64,000 bases of DNA from Spiroplasma sp. BIUS-1 (lineage in GTDB: Bacteria > Bacillota_I > Bacilli_A > Mycoplasmatales > Mycoplasmataceae): positions 620,001 through 684,000 of the forward strand of contig NZ_CP048386.1 in NCBI RefSeq assembly GCF_010365805.1, given 5' to 3'. The notes beneath the pieces are model-generated. The model was not told the origin of the DNA. It was given only the letters and a program-made list of their open reading frames with translations, and ran no database searches. This document shows positions 1 to 10,690 of this stretch, in pieces. Both the position numbers and the translations under genes were made by a program. Each line of letters opens with the position of its first letter. Positions within the stretch are counted from its first letter, which is position 1.

Positions 1-7
1 TTTCATT

Positions 8-3000
8 TTAAAAATTAAATGAAAGTTGTTCATCATCTTTTAAGTTGTCTGTAATCTTTAATTTAGCAAAGATTTCAATTTGAGTTTGTGTAACTTGAGT
101 TCTTTGTTTTAAATCAGCTACACTTGTTATTTGTCTATCTTGACGAGCATTAACAATTGATTTTGCCACCGCATCTCCAAGTGAATCAATAACATTAAAT
201 GGTGGGATTAATATTTTTTTATCATTTTCTTCAAGGAGAACAAATCTACTTCCCTCACTTAAGTTAAAGTCAATATTTCTAATTTCAATTCCTCTTGCAA
301 ACATTTCTAATAAAACTTCATAAACTGTAATAAGAGCATTTTCTTTTGCAGTTACTGGTATTTTATTGTTTTGTCTATATTTAATATCATCAATTGCTGC
401 TTTTACAGCTTCTTTTCCTTTTAAAGCTGTTTCTAAATCGAAGAAATCAGCTCTTGTTGAAAATCAAACTGCATAATATTCTGATGGATAATAAATTTTA
501 TACCAAGCAACTCTATATGCCATTAAAACATAAGCAGTGGCATGAGCTTTAGGGAACATATATTTAATTTTTAAACATGAATTAATATATCACTCAGGAA
601 CATTGTGTTCTTTCATTAAAGCAATTCACTCTTTTGAAAGTCCTTTACCCTTTCTTACACTTTCCATAATATTGAAAGCACTTGAAGGATCTAATCCCAT
701 AAACATCAAGTAAACCATAATGTCATCACGGCAACCAATAACTGATGAAATATTTGCAATTCCATCTTTAATTAATGATTGAGCATTTCCAACATAAACA
801 TCAGTTCCATGACTTAATCCAGAAATTTGAACTAAGTCAGCAAATGTTTTTGGTTGTGTTTCTTTTAACATGTTTCTAACAAATTGAGTTCCAAATTCTG
901 GAAGACCAATAGCTCCTGTTGTTTCTCCCAATATAGATTCTGATTCTATACCAAGAGCACTCAATTCTGAGAATAGCGAGTAAACAGCTTTATCATCTGT
1001 AGGAACTTTAATAGGATCAAAACCTGTTAGATCATACAACATTCTTAAAGCAGTTGGATCAACGTGACCTAGTATATCCATTTTTAATAAGTTATCATGA
1101 ATTGAGTGGAAATCAAAGTGAGTTGTTTTTCAATCACTTGTTTCATCATCTGCAGGATAGTTTACTGGAGTGAAGTCTTCAATGTCATATTCTTTTGGAA
1201 GAATAATAATTCCACCAGGGTGTTGCCCTGTTGTTCTTTTAACTCCAGTTGAAAGACCTGCCAGTCTTTCAACTTCTGCTTTTCTTATTAAATCTAAATT
1301 CATATTTTGTTTTTCAAAATATCCCATTGTAAATCCATAAGCAGTTTTTTCAGCAACAGTAGAAATTGTTCCAGCTCTAAATACATTGTTCTCTCCAAAA
1401 ATTTCTTTTGTAAAGTTATGAGCAACTGGTTGATATTCACCAGAGAAGTTTAAATCTATATCTGGAACTTTGTCTCCATCGAAACCTAAGAAAGTTTCGA
1501 ATGGAATATCATGTCCGTCACCAATTAATTTAGCATTACAGTTTGGACACATTTTTTCTGGTAAGTCATATCCACATTTAAATTCTTCTGGTGTGTCGAA
1601 ATCTGAAAACTTACACTCAACACATCTATAGTGAGCTTTAAGTGGATTAACTTCTGTAATTAAAGAAGTTGTAGCCACAAATGAACTTCCAACAGATCCA
1701 CGACTACCTACTAAGTAACCATCATCATTTGATTTTTTAACTAACAAGTGACTAATTCAATAAACTACTGCAAAACCATGTTTAATGATTGAAGCTAACT
1801 CTTTTTCTAAACGAGCTTTAACAATTTCGGGTAAATTATCTCCGTAAAGTGATTTTGCATTTTTATAACATTCATCTGTTAATAATTTATCTACATTTTC
1901 AATGTTAGGTGGATAAGAACCTGATTTAATTGGTGAGATATTTGCATCAATTAAATCAGCAATTGATTTTGGATTTTCAATAACAATTTCGTTTATTAAT
2001 TCACTATTTTCTAATCATTTAAATTCTTCTAACATTTCATTTGTAGTTCTTAAATGTTGATCTGGATTATCTTTTACTCTTTGTTTAAAGTCGTAAAGTG
2101 GATGATATGCTCCACCTAAACCTTTTGTATTAATGTAGATGTCTCTAATTTTTTTAAGTTCAGGTTCAACATAGTGAGCATCACTTGTTGCAATAATTTT
2201 TTTATTTAATTTTTTTGCAACTTCAATGATTTTTTGAATTAAAGTTTTTAATTCTTCCATTGTTAAATCTTCTGTTTGAATTAATTTTTTATAAACACTT
2301 AGAGGTTGAATTTCAATGTAATCAAACATAGAAATTGATTCTTCAAGCATTTCGAAAGTTCCGGTTCTTGCATGTTCAAATACTAAACCATTAACACAAC
2401 CACTACCAATTAAAATATTATTTTTTTCTCTCACTTCTAAAAGTTTTGATTGGAAAATTTTAGGTGAACCTAAAAAGTTTTCTGTATGTGAGTAAGAAAT
2501 TAATTTATAAAGATCTTTTAACCCTTCTTGATTTTTTGCAAGAACATTTACATGGTAACCCCTACTTCTTCTGAAGTTTTCGTTTTCATATTTGTCTTTA
2601 TCAAATTTATTTCAATCTGAGTCAATATCAATTGGAAGAATTTTTTTAGCTTCACTTCACATATGTTCATACATATTTGTAAGAACTTCAGCATCATAGT
2701 CAGCACGGTGAGCAATTTTTTCATCATAAAGAATTTGATATGCTTTTGCAACAGTTCCTAATCTATGATTTTTTAATCTTGGTTGTAACAATCTTGCTAA
2801 AGCCAATGTATCAATAACTGTATTTGTTAATTCACCATAACCAAGTTTTTTTGCATAAGCTTGTAAAAAGTTAAAGTCGAAGTTGGCATTGTGAGCAATT
2901 AAAATACCATCTTGAATTATTTCCATTATGTTTTTAAATTCTATTTCAATAGAATTTTTATCTTCTAACATTTCATTTGTTATGTGAGTAAGTTCTGTTG

Positions 3001-4456
3001 TAAATTTCTTTAAAGGTTTTGTTGGTTTGATTAAAATATCATATTTTTTTGAAGTACCTTTTGCATAGTCATATACATTTGCACCAAACTCAATTATTTC
3101 ATCATACTCTGGTGATAAACCAGTTGTCTCTAAGTCGAAAACAACAAATTTTGCTTCACGCAAGTTTTGTCCTTTTGGATTTTTTACCAATCAAACTTCA
3201 TCTTGAAGCATAACTAGTTCACTACCATAAATTAGTTTTATTTTATTTTCTTCTTCAACACCTTTGTTAACACTTGAAAGTGCATAATAAGCATCAGGGA
3301 AAGCTTGAACATTTAAGTGATCTGTAATTGCAATTGCATCTCAACCAAATCTTTTTGCAGTTTCAATATAATCTTTTGCACTACTTACTCCATCCATCAC
3401 AGACATTTTTGTATGGGTATGTAATTCAACTCTTTTTATTTTCGCTTCATCTTTTCTATAAACTTTTTTAGATTCAATTTTTTTGTATTTGTTTATATAA
3501 AAGATATAACTTTTATCAAAACTTGAAAAGTTAAAGTTACCATTAAAAGAAACTCAATCCCCTTTTCTTATAATTTGATTTTCAAAACCAACAAAACTTT
3601 CTTTTGTCTCTTCTGTTATTTCATCAAAAAAAGTTGGGTCATTATTTCTTTGAAAGAAAATACACATTACAGATGAAGTACCATCTGAAATTGCAATGTT
3701 ATAAATATTTCTTCCAGCTTTTGATTGACGGATTGTTTTTGAAATTACTTCTCCATGAATTGTTACATTCTGTGCATCTTCTTCAAGATCAACTATCTTG
3801 TCATATGTTGCATTATTTAAAACATCATCGTTAGATCTATATTTTGGTTTTGGTGAAGTTAAATTTGATTTAGCTTCAAAAGTTTCTTTTTGTACTGTTG
3901 CAACTACTTGAGATGCTTTTTGATATTTTTCTCTAATGGGTTCTAAAACATCAGTTTCAAGATTTTCTTTTACTCTAATTTCTAAATCAACATTTCTAAA
4001 ACCATATTTTAATAATTTGTTTTTATAATATTCTTTGTGTTCTTCTAAAAGAATTTTTTCAGTTTCATTTGAAACGTTAAAAAATACCATTCTGTGTTCA
4101 TTAAAATAATCCACAGTTGAAGGAGAAAGAATTTTTATTGTTCCTGTTTTAACTTCTGCTTTTTGTTCTTTAACATATTCAATATGATTTCAAATTAATT
4201 CTTTTGAGTAAACTTCATTTTCAACTAAAAGATTTAATTTAGTTGGTACTAAAGTATTTGTAGTAAGAGTAGTTTCTACTTTATGTAGTAAATGAATTGG
4301 TAAAAAGTCTTTAATTTTAATAAAGACTCTTAATTTATTTGTACTTTCACTAAATTCAGCTTCTTTATAAAAGTGAGCTTGATCAAAATAAACTTCTTCT
4401 GATTCATCTAAAAAAACATTAAGTTTCTCAAACATGTCTCTAACTTCTTTGTTCAT
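8..4456 (-). CDS. polC: DNA polymerase III subunit alpha, Gram-positive type (PolC)
   Basis: Replicative polymerase with built-in 3'-5' proofreading exonuclease, 1482 residues, which is normal for PolC. In order: an N-terminal region and an OB-fold near residues 220-300 ([11 protein letters not shown]), a split PHP region, a DnaQ-like exonuclease from about residue 435 ([11 protein letters not shown]), a four-Cys zinc site near residues 945-973 (CVEC, then CPNC), and the catalytic PDIDLNFSG at about residue 998. The C-terminus ends in SFNF. Start chosen at the ATG preceded by an AAAGGGGGT ribosome site. It is last in the pepP-uppS-cdsA-dxr-rseP-polC run, 25 bases after rseP. The apparent breaks are all UGA Trp codons, so the gene is intact. 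Confidence 0.97.
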
Positions 4457-4481
4457 TTTGTTACCCCCTTTTAATGTCCTA

Positions 4482-5711
4482 TTAGATTATAAAATCTTTT
4501 ATGGTAATTATCACAAATAATAATAAAAATAAAATAGCTCCAGCTGTATTTACTACAACTTTATATTTAGTTGGCAATTCTTTTCTAATAATCATTTCAA
4601 TAAAGTTTTCTAATAATCTATATCCATCTAATGGTGGGATAAAGATTAAGTTTAGAATAAATAAGTTTGCACTAATTGTTGCAACATAAATAAAGAATTG
4701 ATCTGCACTTTGCAATAATGTTGCCGTTTGTTTTGCAACCCCAACAGGTCCAACTAAGTTTGAAAATTTTCCAGTAAAGACATTTCCTAAAGCTTCTAAA
4801 ATTGAAATAGAAGCTTTAAAAGTTTCACCTCAACCAGCTCCATAAGCTTCTCCAGTAGTTTTATAAAGTCTATTAGGTGCTGCTATTCCAACGCTTTGTC
4901 CAGCTTTGAATTCAACTGGATTTGTAGCAATGCCTGTTTCATATCCAGTTAGTGCAACACCACTATATTTATCGACCTTTTTATAGACAAATTGTATTTT
5001 TACATCGTCTTTTCCTTTTGCTAAAGGCAAGTTATTAATAAAACTATAAACAGTTTTTTTATAATCAACTGCTTTTTGATTATCCAAATCATTTATTTTT
5101 TCATTACACTTGTCTTGATCTGCAACAGAACAAATATTGTCAAAAATAGTGGTACTTCCTGAAGTCATTTTTCAACCCCAAATTACATAGTCTTGTCCAA
5201 TATAGTTGATATCAATTTTTTGATTTTTATTTTCTTTTTCCATAATTGCTTTTGCAGCAATACCTTCTTGAGTATAAGTTGATCCAAAGTAAGTCATATC
5301 ATTTCTTTTTTCCCCAATTGCTGCAAAAATAGAAGTAAATAATAATAAAGCAACAGATAAATTCATTAATGGACCTGCTAAAATAAAGAACATTTTCTTT
5401 CATCTTGCAATATAGTCTAATTTTCTTTCATCAGGCACTTCAACATCTTCTCTATCACTTGGTGGATCAGTTTTATCTGATGCAATAGAACAATACCCAC
5501 CTAATGGAAATGCTCTAATAGAAACTCAAGTTTCTTTTCCTTTAAAAACAAAAATTCTAGGTCCAAATCCAATTGAAAATTCATACACATAAGCTTTTGC
5601 AATTTTTGCAACAACTAAATGCCCTAATTCATGAATGGTTATTAATAAAAGCATTACAATAATTCCAACAAAGAATGCTAATACAACCATTCCCCCACTA
5701 ACTTCACTCAT
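4482..5711 (-). CDS. rseP: RseP-type site-2 zinc metalloprotease (M50 family)
   Basis: Intramembrane zinc protease of 409 residues that in this family cleaves transmembrane anchors or remnant signal peptides. The zinc motif HELGH lies at residues 27-31 inside the first membrane segment, the usual site. A hydrophobic segment with AGPLMN follows near residue 110 (the NPDG/GPxxN region), then a soluble middle part corresponding to the PDZ region, and C-terminal membrane segments with PPLDGYRL, the second metal-ligand motif (LDG). The gene starts 3 bases after the dxr stop and precedes polC, the order seen in many Firmicutes. Natural substrates cannot be read from the sequence; classical anti-sigma partners are usually absent in Mollicutes. 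Confidence 0.93.
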
Positions 5712-5714
5712 TTT

Positions 5715-6839
5715 TTATTCCCCGATTCTTGATAATGTTATCTTTCTAATTGCATTATCATAATTTAATATTTCTTGATAACTTTCTAATTCAATATTTT
5801 CACACTCTTCAAATACTGATTGTACAATTTCAGTTATTTCATAGAAACTAATTTTATTGTTTAAAAATAAATCAACACACACTTCATTGGCTGCATTTAA
5901 AGCTATTGATTTTGAATTATTATATTCAATACACTGCATTGCAAATTCAATTGGTTTAAATCTAGTTTGATCTATTTCTTTTAACTCCAAGTTAATTAAA
6001 TCATTAAATTGCATATCTTTTTGTTTAGAAAATGAAAATCTTTTTGGATAATGTAAGAAATAGTTAATAACTTGTTTCATATCTGGAACAGAAAGTTGAG
6101 CCTTTATTGACCCATCATTAAAGCCAACCATTGAATGAATTAAAGATTGAGGATGCAATAAAGTTACAATCTTTTTAATTCCAAATAAATGGTATGCCTC
6201 AAGTATTTCAAAAGCTTTATTAAACATAGTCGAACTATCAATTGTTATTTTGTTACCCATTGATCAATTTGGGTGATTTAATGCTTCTTGTAAAGTAACA
6301 TTTTTTGTTTCTTCTAAAGTTAAATTTCTAAAACTACCTCCTGATGCAGTAATGAATAAAATATCTGCTTTATTTTCATTTTCTAAACATTGAAAAATAG
6401 CACAGTGTTCTGAGTCGATGGGATAAATTTTAGATTTGCTTGTTTTTAACATTTTGTTAATCAAGTTACCAGCTGTTACAAAAGATTCTTTATTAGCATT
6501 TAATAAAGTTAAATCTTTTTCAATTGCTTTTAAAGTAACTTGTAAACCATAAAAACCACTTAAAGCATTTATAACAATATCTTCATCTTTTCCGAATAAG
6601 TTTAAAATATCATCATTTATAAATTCAACATCAGGGAATTTTATTTTTAATTCAGTTAATTCTTTTTTAGAATAAACTTTTTTAATTTCTTTAAATGAAA
6701 GCAAAAAAGATTCAACTTGTGAATCATTTTCTCCTACACTAAGTGCTATTAAGTTATATTTATCTTTATTTTCTTCCAACAATTCAATACATTGTTGACC
6801 AATATTTCCTGATGCACCAAATAATATTATGTTTTTCAT
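5715..6839 (-). CDS. dxr: 1-deoxy-D-xylulose 5-phosphate reductoisomerase
   Basis: Second enzyme of the MEP isoprenoid pathway: converts DXP to 2-C-methyl-D-erythritol 4-phosphate using NADPH and a divalent metal. 374 residues, typical length. The N-terminal Rossmann motif is GASGNIGQQ (residues 8-16). Metal-site residues lie in PIDSEHCAIFQ, and the substrate loop ASGGSFR and the NHPNWSMGNKITIDSSTM-type block follow, its Trp encoded by UGA. Its start overlaps the cdsA stop by one base (TAATG), so translation is probably coupled. With uppS two genes upstream it implies a MEP-based supply of polyprenyl chains; the other MEP genes lie outside the window. Confidence 0.96.
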
Positions 6840-7930
6840 TATGCTGCGTAAATTGAAATAAAGATAAACAAGATAAACAGTGAGAATAAAATTGAATCTA
6901 ATCTATCTAAAGCTCCACCATGTCCTGGAATTAAATTTGAATAATCTTTAATATTTGCTTGTCTTTTTACTCAAGAGAATAATAGATCTCCAAACAATCC
7001 AATTATCGGGAAAACCAATGCTAATAAAATGTAAATAATCACTTCTAAAGCAACCGATCTAGAACCAAGTATTTGCATAACTTCTCTTAATGGTTGGAAA
7101 GGTGCAAAAATATCTACAAATTGGAATATCATTGCATATGCAATACCAAATACAGCAGCTGTACCCATACCAATTAATGCTCCCTCTCAAGTTTTTTTAG
7201 GACTTACATTAGGACTTAATTTAGTTTTTCCAAATCTCATTCCACCAATATATTGGAATGAATCACTTAAAATGATCATTATTCAAATTCATAAAATAGT
7301 GTTAAACGAAAAGATAGCTTCTTTTGATTTTTCAAAGTCAAAAGCAAGTGATGTAATTGAAAATGCTTTTAATCCTAAAACTATTACCATTGTCATTACA
7401 AAGTTTATTAAAGCTTTTTTAGTATCGATTCTTTTATCAGCAACACCAATTACAATAATAGTTACTAGATAAACAGTAATTATTATCGGAAATTGTCATG
7501 GTGCCAATCAAGTAGCTAAACTCATTTTTGAGTAAAATGAGAAATTATAAAGAGTTTTTGTCATTGGGAATAACAATAAAATTACTCCAAAAACAATAAT
7601 TAAAATTTGATAATATCAAACTTTAAATCCATTAGTTTTGTTCATTTCAAATAAACAAAGAGCTGTTAAAGCAGCTGTTAATATTATTGAAAAGTATGAT
7701 GCAATGTCAGCATTGTTTGTTTTACCTGCTTGTAATAAAGAAGTATAAATAGCTCCAGATCCAACAAAACCTAGAAGTAAAATAAGAAGAACAATTGTAG
7801 ATAGTACTCTAGCTCTAAAGTTCTTTTTAACAGAGTCTAGTTTAAAACGATTTTTACCAATTTCATCTCCAACTTCAGGAGTAACTTCAACAGTATCTGT
7901 TATTTCAAAATCTTTGTCGTTATTCTTCAT
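6839..7930 (-). CDS. cdsA: Phosphatidate cytidylyltransferase (CDP-diglyceride synthase)
   Basis: Integral membrane enzyme making CDP-diacylglycerol from phosphatidate and CTP, the branch point to phosphatidylglycerol and cardiolipin. 363 residues with a hydrophilic N-terminal tail of about 40 residues, several membrane helices, and the C-terminal CdsA signature: [10 protein letters not shown], then [20 protein letters not shown]. The tail is longer than in most CdsA proteins. It overlaps uppS by 11 bases upstream and dxr by one base downstream, so these genes are probably translated in a coupled way. Confidence 0.94.
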
Positions 7931-8633
7931 CTTTTATACCTCCAAATCTTCTATCTCTACTATTATAATCATTTATTGCTATTTTAAAATCCTTTTCTTT
8001 AAAATCAGGTCAATAGGTTTCTACAAAATAAAGTTCAGCATATGCTAATTGCATTAGCATAAAGTTACTTAATCTTTTTTCTCCACCCGTTCTAATAAGA
8101 AGATCTACTTGAGGAGATGTTTTTGTATACATATTTTCAAATAAATTTTTAATAGTAAAGTCTTCAATTGTCATTTTTTTACTACTAATATCATTAAACA
8201 CTATTTTGAAAGAGTTTTCCATCTCTTCAAAAGAACCATAATCAATAGCTATTTGAACAGTAATTTGATCACAATCTTTTGTATTGTTTTCAATATCTTC
8301 TAAAGCTTCTCTTGTTTTAGAAGGAACTTTGTCTCTTCTTCCAATTCAAATTACTCTAATTCCCTCTTTAATGTATTTTTCTTGCTGTTTTTTTGAAAAT
8401 ACATCTTTTGGAAAATCCATTAAGTAATTCACTTCATCTTTTGGTCTGTTTCAATTTTCTGTTGAAAAACAAAACATAGTGACAAACTTTATATCGTGTT
8501 CTTTTGCAAGCAAAATTGTCGGAAAGATATTTTCCATACCAATTTTATGACCATAAGTTCTTGGCTTATTTTGTTTTTTAGCTCATCTTCCGTTTCCGTC
8601 CAATATAAAAGCTATATGTTCTAACTTTTTAAT
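7920..8633 (-). CDS. uppS: Undecaprenyl/polyprenyl diphosphate synthase
   Basis: cis-Prenyltransferase that extends farnesyl diphosphate with isopentenyl diphosphate. About 237 residues. The catalytic N-terminal block is HIAFILDGNGRWAK, where the Asp binds the diphosphate, and the C-terminal substrate motif is LLIRTGGEKRLSNF...ELYFV. There is no ATG, GTG or TTG at a suitable place: the frame opens just before HIAFILDG, and an AGAGGG ribosome site sits six bases from an ATT codon at 8631-8633, chosen here as start. The next in-frame ATT at 8637-8639 is closer to the site and less likely. In a cell without a wall the product probably serves as a carrier or prenyl donor for other pathways. Confidence 0.9.
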
Positions 8634-8648
8634 AAGAATCCCTCTTTT

Positions 8649-9713
8649 TTATTTAACTATTTGAAGTTCTCTAAATGGTGTTGTTAAGAATTCATATCCA
8701 TCTTTTGTAACTAAAATGTCATCTTCAATTCTAACTCCCCCAACTCCAGGAATGTAAATCCCTGGTTCTACAGTAACACACATACCTTCTTGTAAAGTTT
8801 TGTCTCCTGCAGCTGAGTTATATGGTTCTTCGTGAATTTCTATTCCTAAACCATGACCTGTTCCGTGAGTAAAGTATTGCCCATAACCTTTGCTTTCAAT
8901 GTAGTCAAAACAAATTTTGTGAACTTCATTTCCTTTAATTCCTGGTTTAATACTTTCAATACCTAATTGTTGTGATTGATAAACTATTTCATAAATTTCT
9001 TTGATTTTTTCATTATCAGTGTTTCCCATAACAAATGTTCTTGTTTGATCAGAACAATAACCATTATAGTAACATCCCATATCTAAAGTAACAAAATCTC
9101 CTACTTCAATTTTTTTGTCTGTTGGAACTGCATGAGGCATACTTCCATTTGTTCCACTAGCAACAATTGTATCAAAACTTAGTTTTTCAGCTCCATTTTT
9201 TAAGAATGAGTCACTTACAAATCTTGCAAGTTCTTTTTCTGTCATTGAAGGTTTAACAAAGTCTAACACTTCTAAAAATACTTTGTGAGTAATATCACAA
9301 GCTTTTCTAACTTGTTCTATTTCTCATTCATCTTTAACCATTCTGATAGCTTCAAAATTATATGGTTTAATTTCTGCTTTTAGGTTTTTTTCAAAGATTT
9401 GTGAATCTTTTACAAAAACTCAATCACTTTCATAAACTACTGTTTTTATGTTATTGTTTGCTATTTGTTCATTGATCAATTCATATAGTTTTCCAAATTC
9501 AACTATTTCATCTATATTTACTAATAATTTTGAATTTCTAGCAGCAGTTATATATCTTCCATCAACAAATAAATAACTCTTTGTTTTTGTATATAGAATG
9601 TATCCTAAAGATGAGTGAAATCTTGAGAATCAGTATCTATTTTGTGGTGAGTGCAATAAAATTGCATCTGCATTTAGTTCATCTAAAATATTGTTCATTA
9701 AAGTTTTTTTCAT
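8649..9713 (-). CDS. pepP: Xaa-Pro aminopeptidase (M24B family)
   Basis: Cytoplasmic metallopeptidase that removes an N-terminal residue preceding proline. 354 residues: an N-terminal creatinase-like domain (about 1-125) and a pita-bread catalytic domain. Metal ligands are visible as LDMGCYYNGYCSDQTR (two Asp), HGTGHGLGIEIHE (His), VEPGIYIPG (Glu) and GVRIEDD (Glu). Start set at the ATG after AAGGAG. It is the first gene of the operon that continues into uppS. Together with the Opp importer later in the window it fits a peptide-scavenging lifestyle. Confidence 0.94.
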
Positions 9714-9737
9714 AATTATTTCTCCTTGTTAATTAAT

Positions 9738-9783
9738 ATAAAAAAAGGGAATACAAAACCTTATAAAAGTGTTTATATCCCTT
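9738..9783 (-). terminator. Rho-independent terminator after rpmG
   Basis: AAGGGA and TCCCTT arms with A/T-rich extensions form an imperfect stem, followed on the minus strand by a T-tract. The stem overlaps the rpmG stop codon. It separates rpmG from pepP. Confidence 0.7.
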
Positions 9784-9925
9784 ATTTTTTTTGTTTGTGA
9801 ACTTGATGTGAATTACATTTAAAGCAATGTTTTTTAACTTCGATTTTTTCTTTTCTTTTATCGTTTTTTGCTATGTAATTTTCTTCTTTACAAGTTGTGC
9901 AACGTAAGATAACTCCTTCACGCAT
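9782..9925 (-). CDS. rpmG: 50S ribosomal protein L33
   Basis: Small zinc-binding ribosomal protein, 47 residues. It begins [12 protein letters not shown] and carries two CxxC pairs (CTTC near residue 9 and CFKC near residue 35), as in zinc-type L33. A longer in-frame extension upstream exists, but AGGAGG lies at the right distance from the ATG at 9923-9925, and family members start here. Transcribed alone toward its own terminator. Confidence 0.95.
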   Translation of the reverse strand: MREGVILRCTTCKEENYIAKNDKRKEKIEVKKHCFKCNSHQVHKQKK

Positions 9926-10013
9926 ACTCTTAAGCCTCCTTGATAATTCATTTAAGATATTAAGCAAATTAATAATACCAAAAAATAAACTGAATTGTTT
10001 ATTTTTTTGATAG

Positions 10014-10047
10014 AAATAGTAAATATTTTTAAAAATATTTACTATTT
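10014..10047. repeat. Perfect 34-bp palindrome between divergent genes
   Basis: The left half AAATAGTAAATATTTTT is followed directly by its exact reverse complement. It lies between rpmG (minus) and the cysteine-rich peptide gene (plus), upstream of both, so a terminator role is awkward. Its right end touches the -35-like TTGAGA at 10047-10052 of the peptide gene. A dimeric protein binding site is plausible. Confidence 0.75.
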
Positions 10048-10100
10048 TGAGATAATTGATGTATTATCTATATAGATAGTTATCTATATAGATAACTATC
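10047..10100 (+). promoter_or_regulatory. Promoter with tandem ArsR-type operator palindromes
   Basis: A -35-like TTGAGA (10047-10052) is followed about 18 bp later by TATAGA (10071-10076). Over the -10 and start region sit two copies of the 12-bp palindrome ATCTATATAGAT (10066-10077 and 10082-10093). The second copy is the core of a perfect 26-bp palindrome, 10075-10100, whose arms are GATAGTTATCTAT. This is the expected geometry for a dimeric ArsR/SmtB repressor that blocks RNA polymerase until it binds metal. The candidate regulator is encoded at 10220-10543. Binding itself is inferred. Confidence 0.7.
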
Positions 10101-10114
10101 TTAAGGAGGCAGTC

Positions 10115-10198
10115 ATGTTAAACATTTCTACAGCATGTAATTGTGATGTTTGTACTTGTACAAACTGTACATGTTCAAGTTGCTCATGTACTAAATAA
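10115..10198 (+). CDS. 27-residue cysteine-rich peptide, candidate micro-metallothionein
   Basis: A tiny gene with a strong ribosome site (TTAAGGAGG, 8 bases before ATG), a palindrome-covered promoter and its own terminator. The product has 27 residues, 8 of them Cys, at positions 8, 10, 13, 15, 18, 20, 23 and 25. From residue 8 it is a perfect five-residue repeat, CxCxx four times (CNCDV, CTCTN, CTCSS, CSCTK). Such regular CxC spacing is the hallmark of metallothioneins that chelate Cu(I), Zn or Cd; some fungal copper metallothioneins are equally short. There is no signal peptide, so it should act in the cytoplasm. The adjacent Cys-rich ArsR regulator supports metal-induced expression. I do not recognise a named family; the metal-binding role is inferred. 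Confidence 0.75.
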   Translation: MLNISTACNCDVCTCTNCTCSSCSCTK

Positions 10199-10199
10199 A

Positions 10200-10231
10200 A
10201 AATAGAGTTCTTTTGAACTCTATTTTTTTTG
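10200..10231. terminator. Bidirectional terminator between peptide gene and arsR
   Basis: AATAGAGTTC and GAACTCTATT form a perfect 10-bp stem with a TTTT loop, flanked by A-tract and T-tract. It serves both converging genes, and the arsR stop codon lies inside the stem. Confidence 0.9.
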
Positions 10232-10543
10232 ATTACAATTAGAGCAAGTCATTAGATTCTTTTCTAATTGTATTTCTGAAGTGAATTTTTTCAATTCATC
10301 TATCGTTTGTAAGTTTAACTTGTAAATCTTTGAGTTTTTATCTTTTTGTGAATTTACTAACCCTACTTTTTCTAACATTTTCATATGATAACTTAAAGTT
10401 GGTTGAGTTATATTTAAGTTATCTAATATATTTTGAGCACACTTATTACATCCACAATCACAAATCATATTAATGATTTCTAATCTTGTAGGATCTCCAA
10501 GTGTTTTAAAAATTTGTGCAAATTTAATGTACTTATCTTTCAT
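10220..10543 (-). CDS. ArsR/SmtB-family metal-sensing repressor
   Basis: Winged-helix repressor of 107 residues. The opening FKTLGDPTRLEIINMI and the recognition region ITQPTLSYHMKMLEKVGLV are typical of ArsR/SmtB. Metal ligands are abundant: Cys 28, 30, 32 and 35 in CDCGCNKC, at the alpha-3 position where ArsR and CadC proteins carry ELCVCD, plus a C-terminal CSNC at Cys 100 and 103. Such proteins bind operator palindromes as apo-dimers and release DNA on binding metal. It converges with the metallothionein-like gene, recalling smtA/smtB of cyanobacteria, although those are divergent. The exact metal cannot be deduced. Confidence 0.9.
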   Translation of the reverse strand: MKDKYIKFAQIFKTLGDPTRLEIINMICDCGCNKCAQNILDNLNITQPTLSYHMKMLEKVGLVNSQKDKNSKIYKLNLQTIDELKKFTSEIQLEKNLMTCSNCNQKK

Positions 10544-10690
10544 TTTAAATTCCTCTAAAAGTCTTTTGACTTATAAAAATTATAACAACTATATAAAAAA
10601 TAGTTTTTATTAGTTATTTTTTTAAATAAAAACAAATATATATAGATAAAAATGTGTAAAATAATAATAGTTAATTTAGGAGTGATTAGA

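Noticed and set aside
8-4456. polC seems broken into many short frames
   Set aside because: All breaks are TGA codons at places where Trp fits; with code 4 there is one continuous 1482-residue gene.
9782-9967. A 61-residue version of L33
   Set aside because: The family starts at MREGV, and AGGAGG lies before that ATG.
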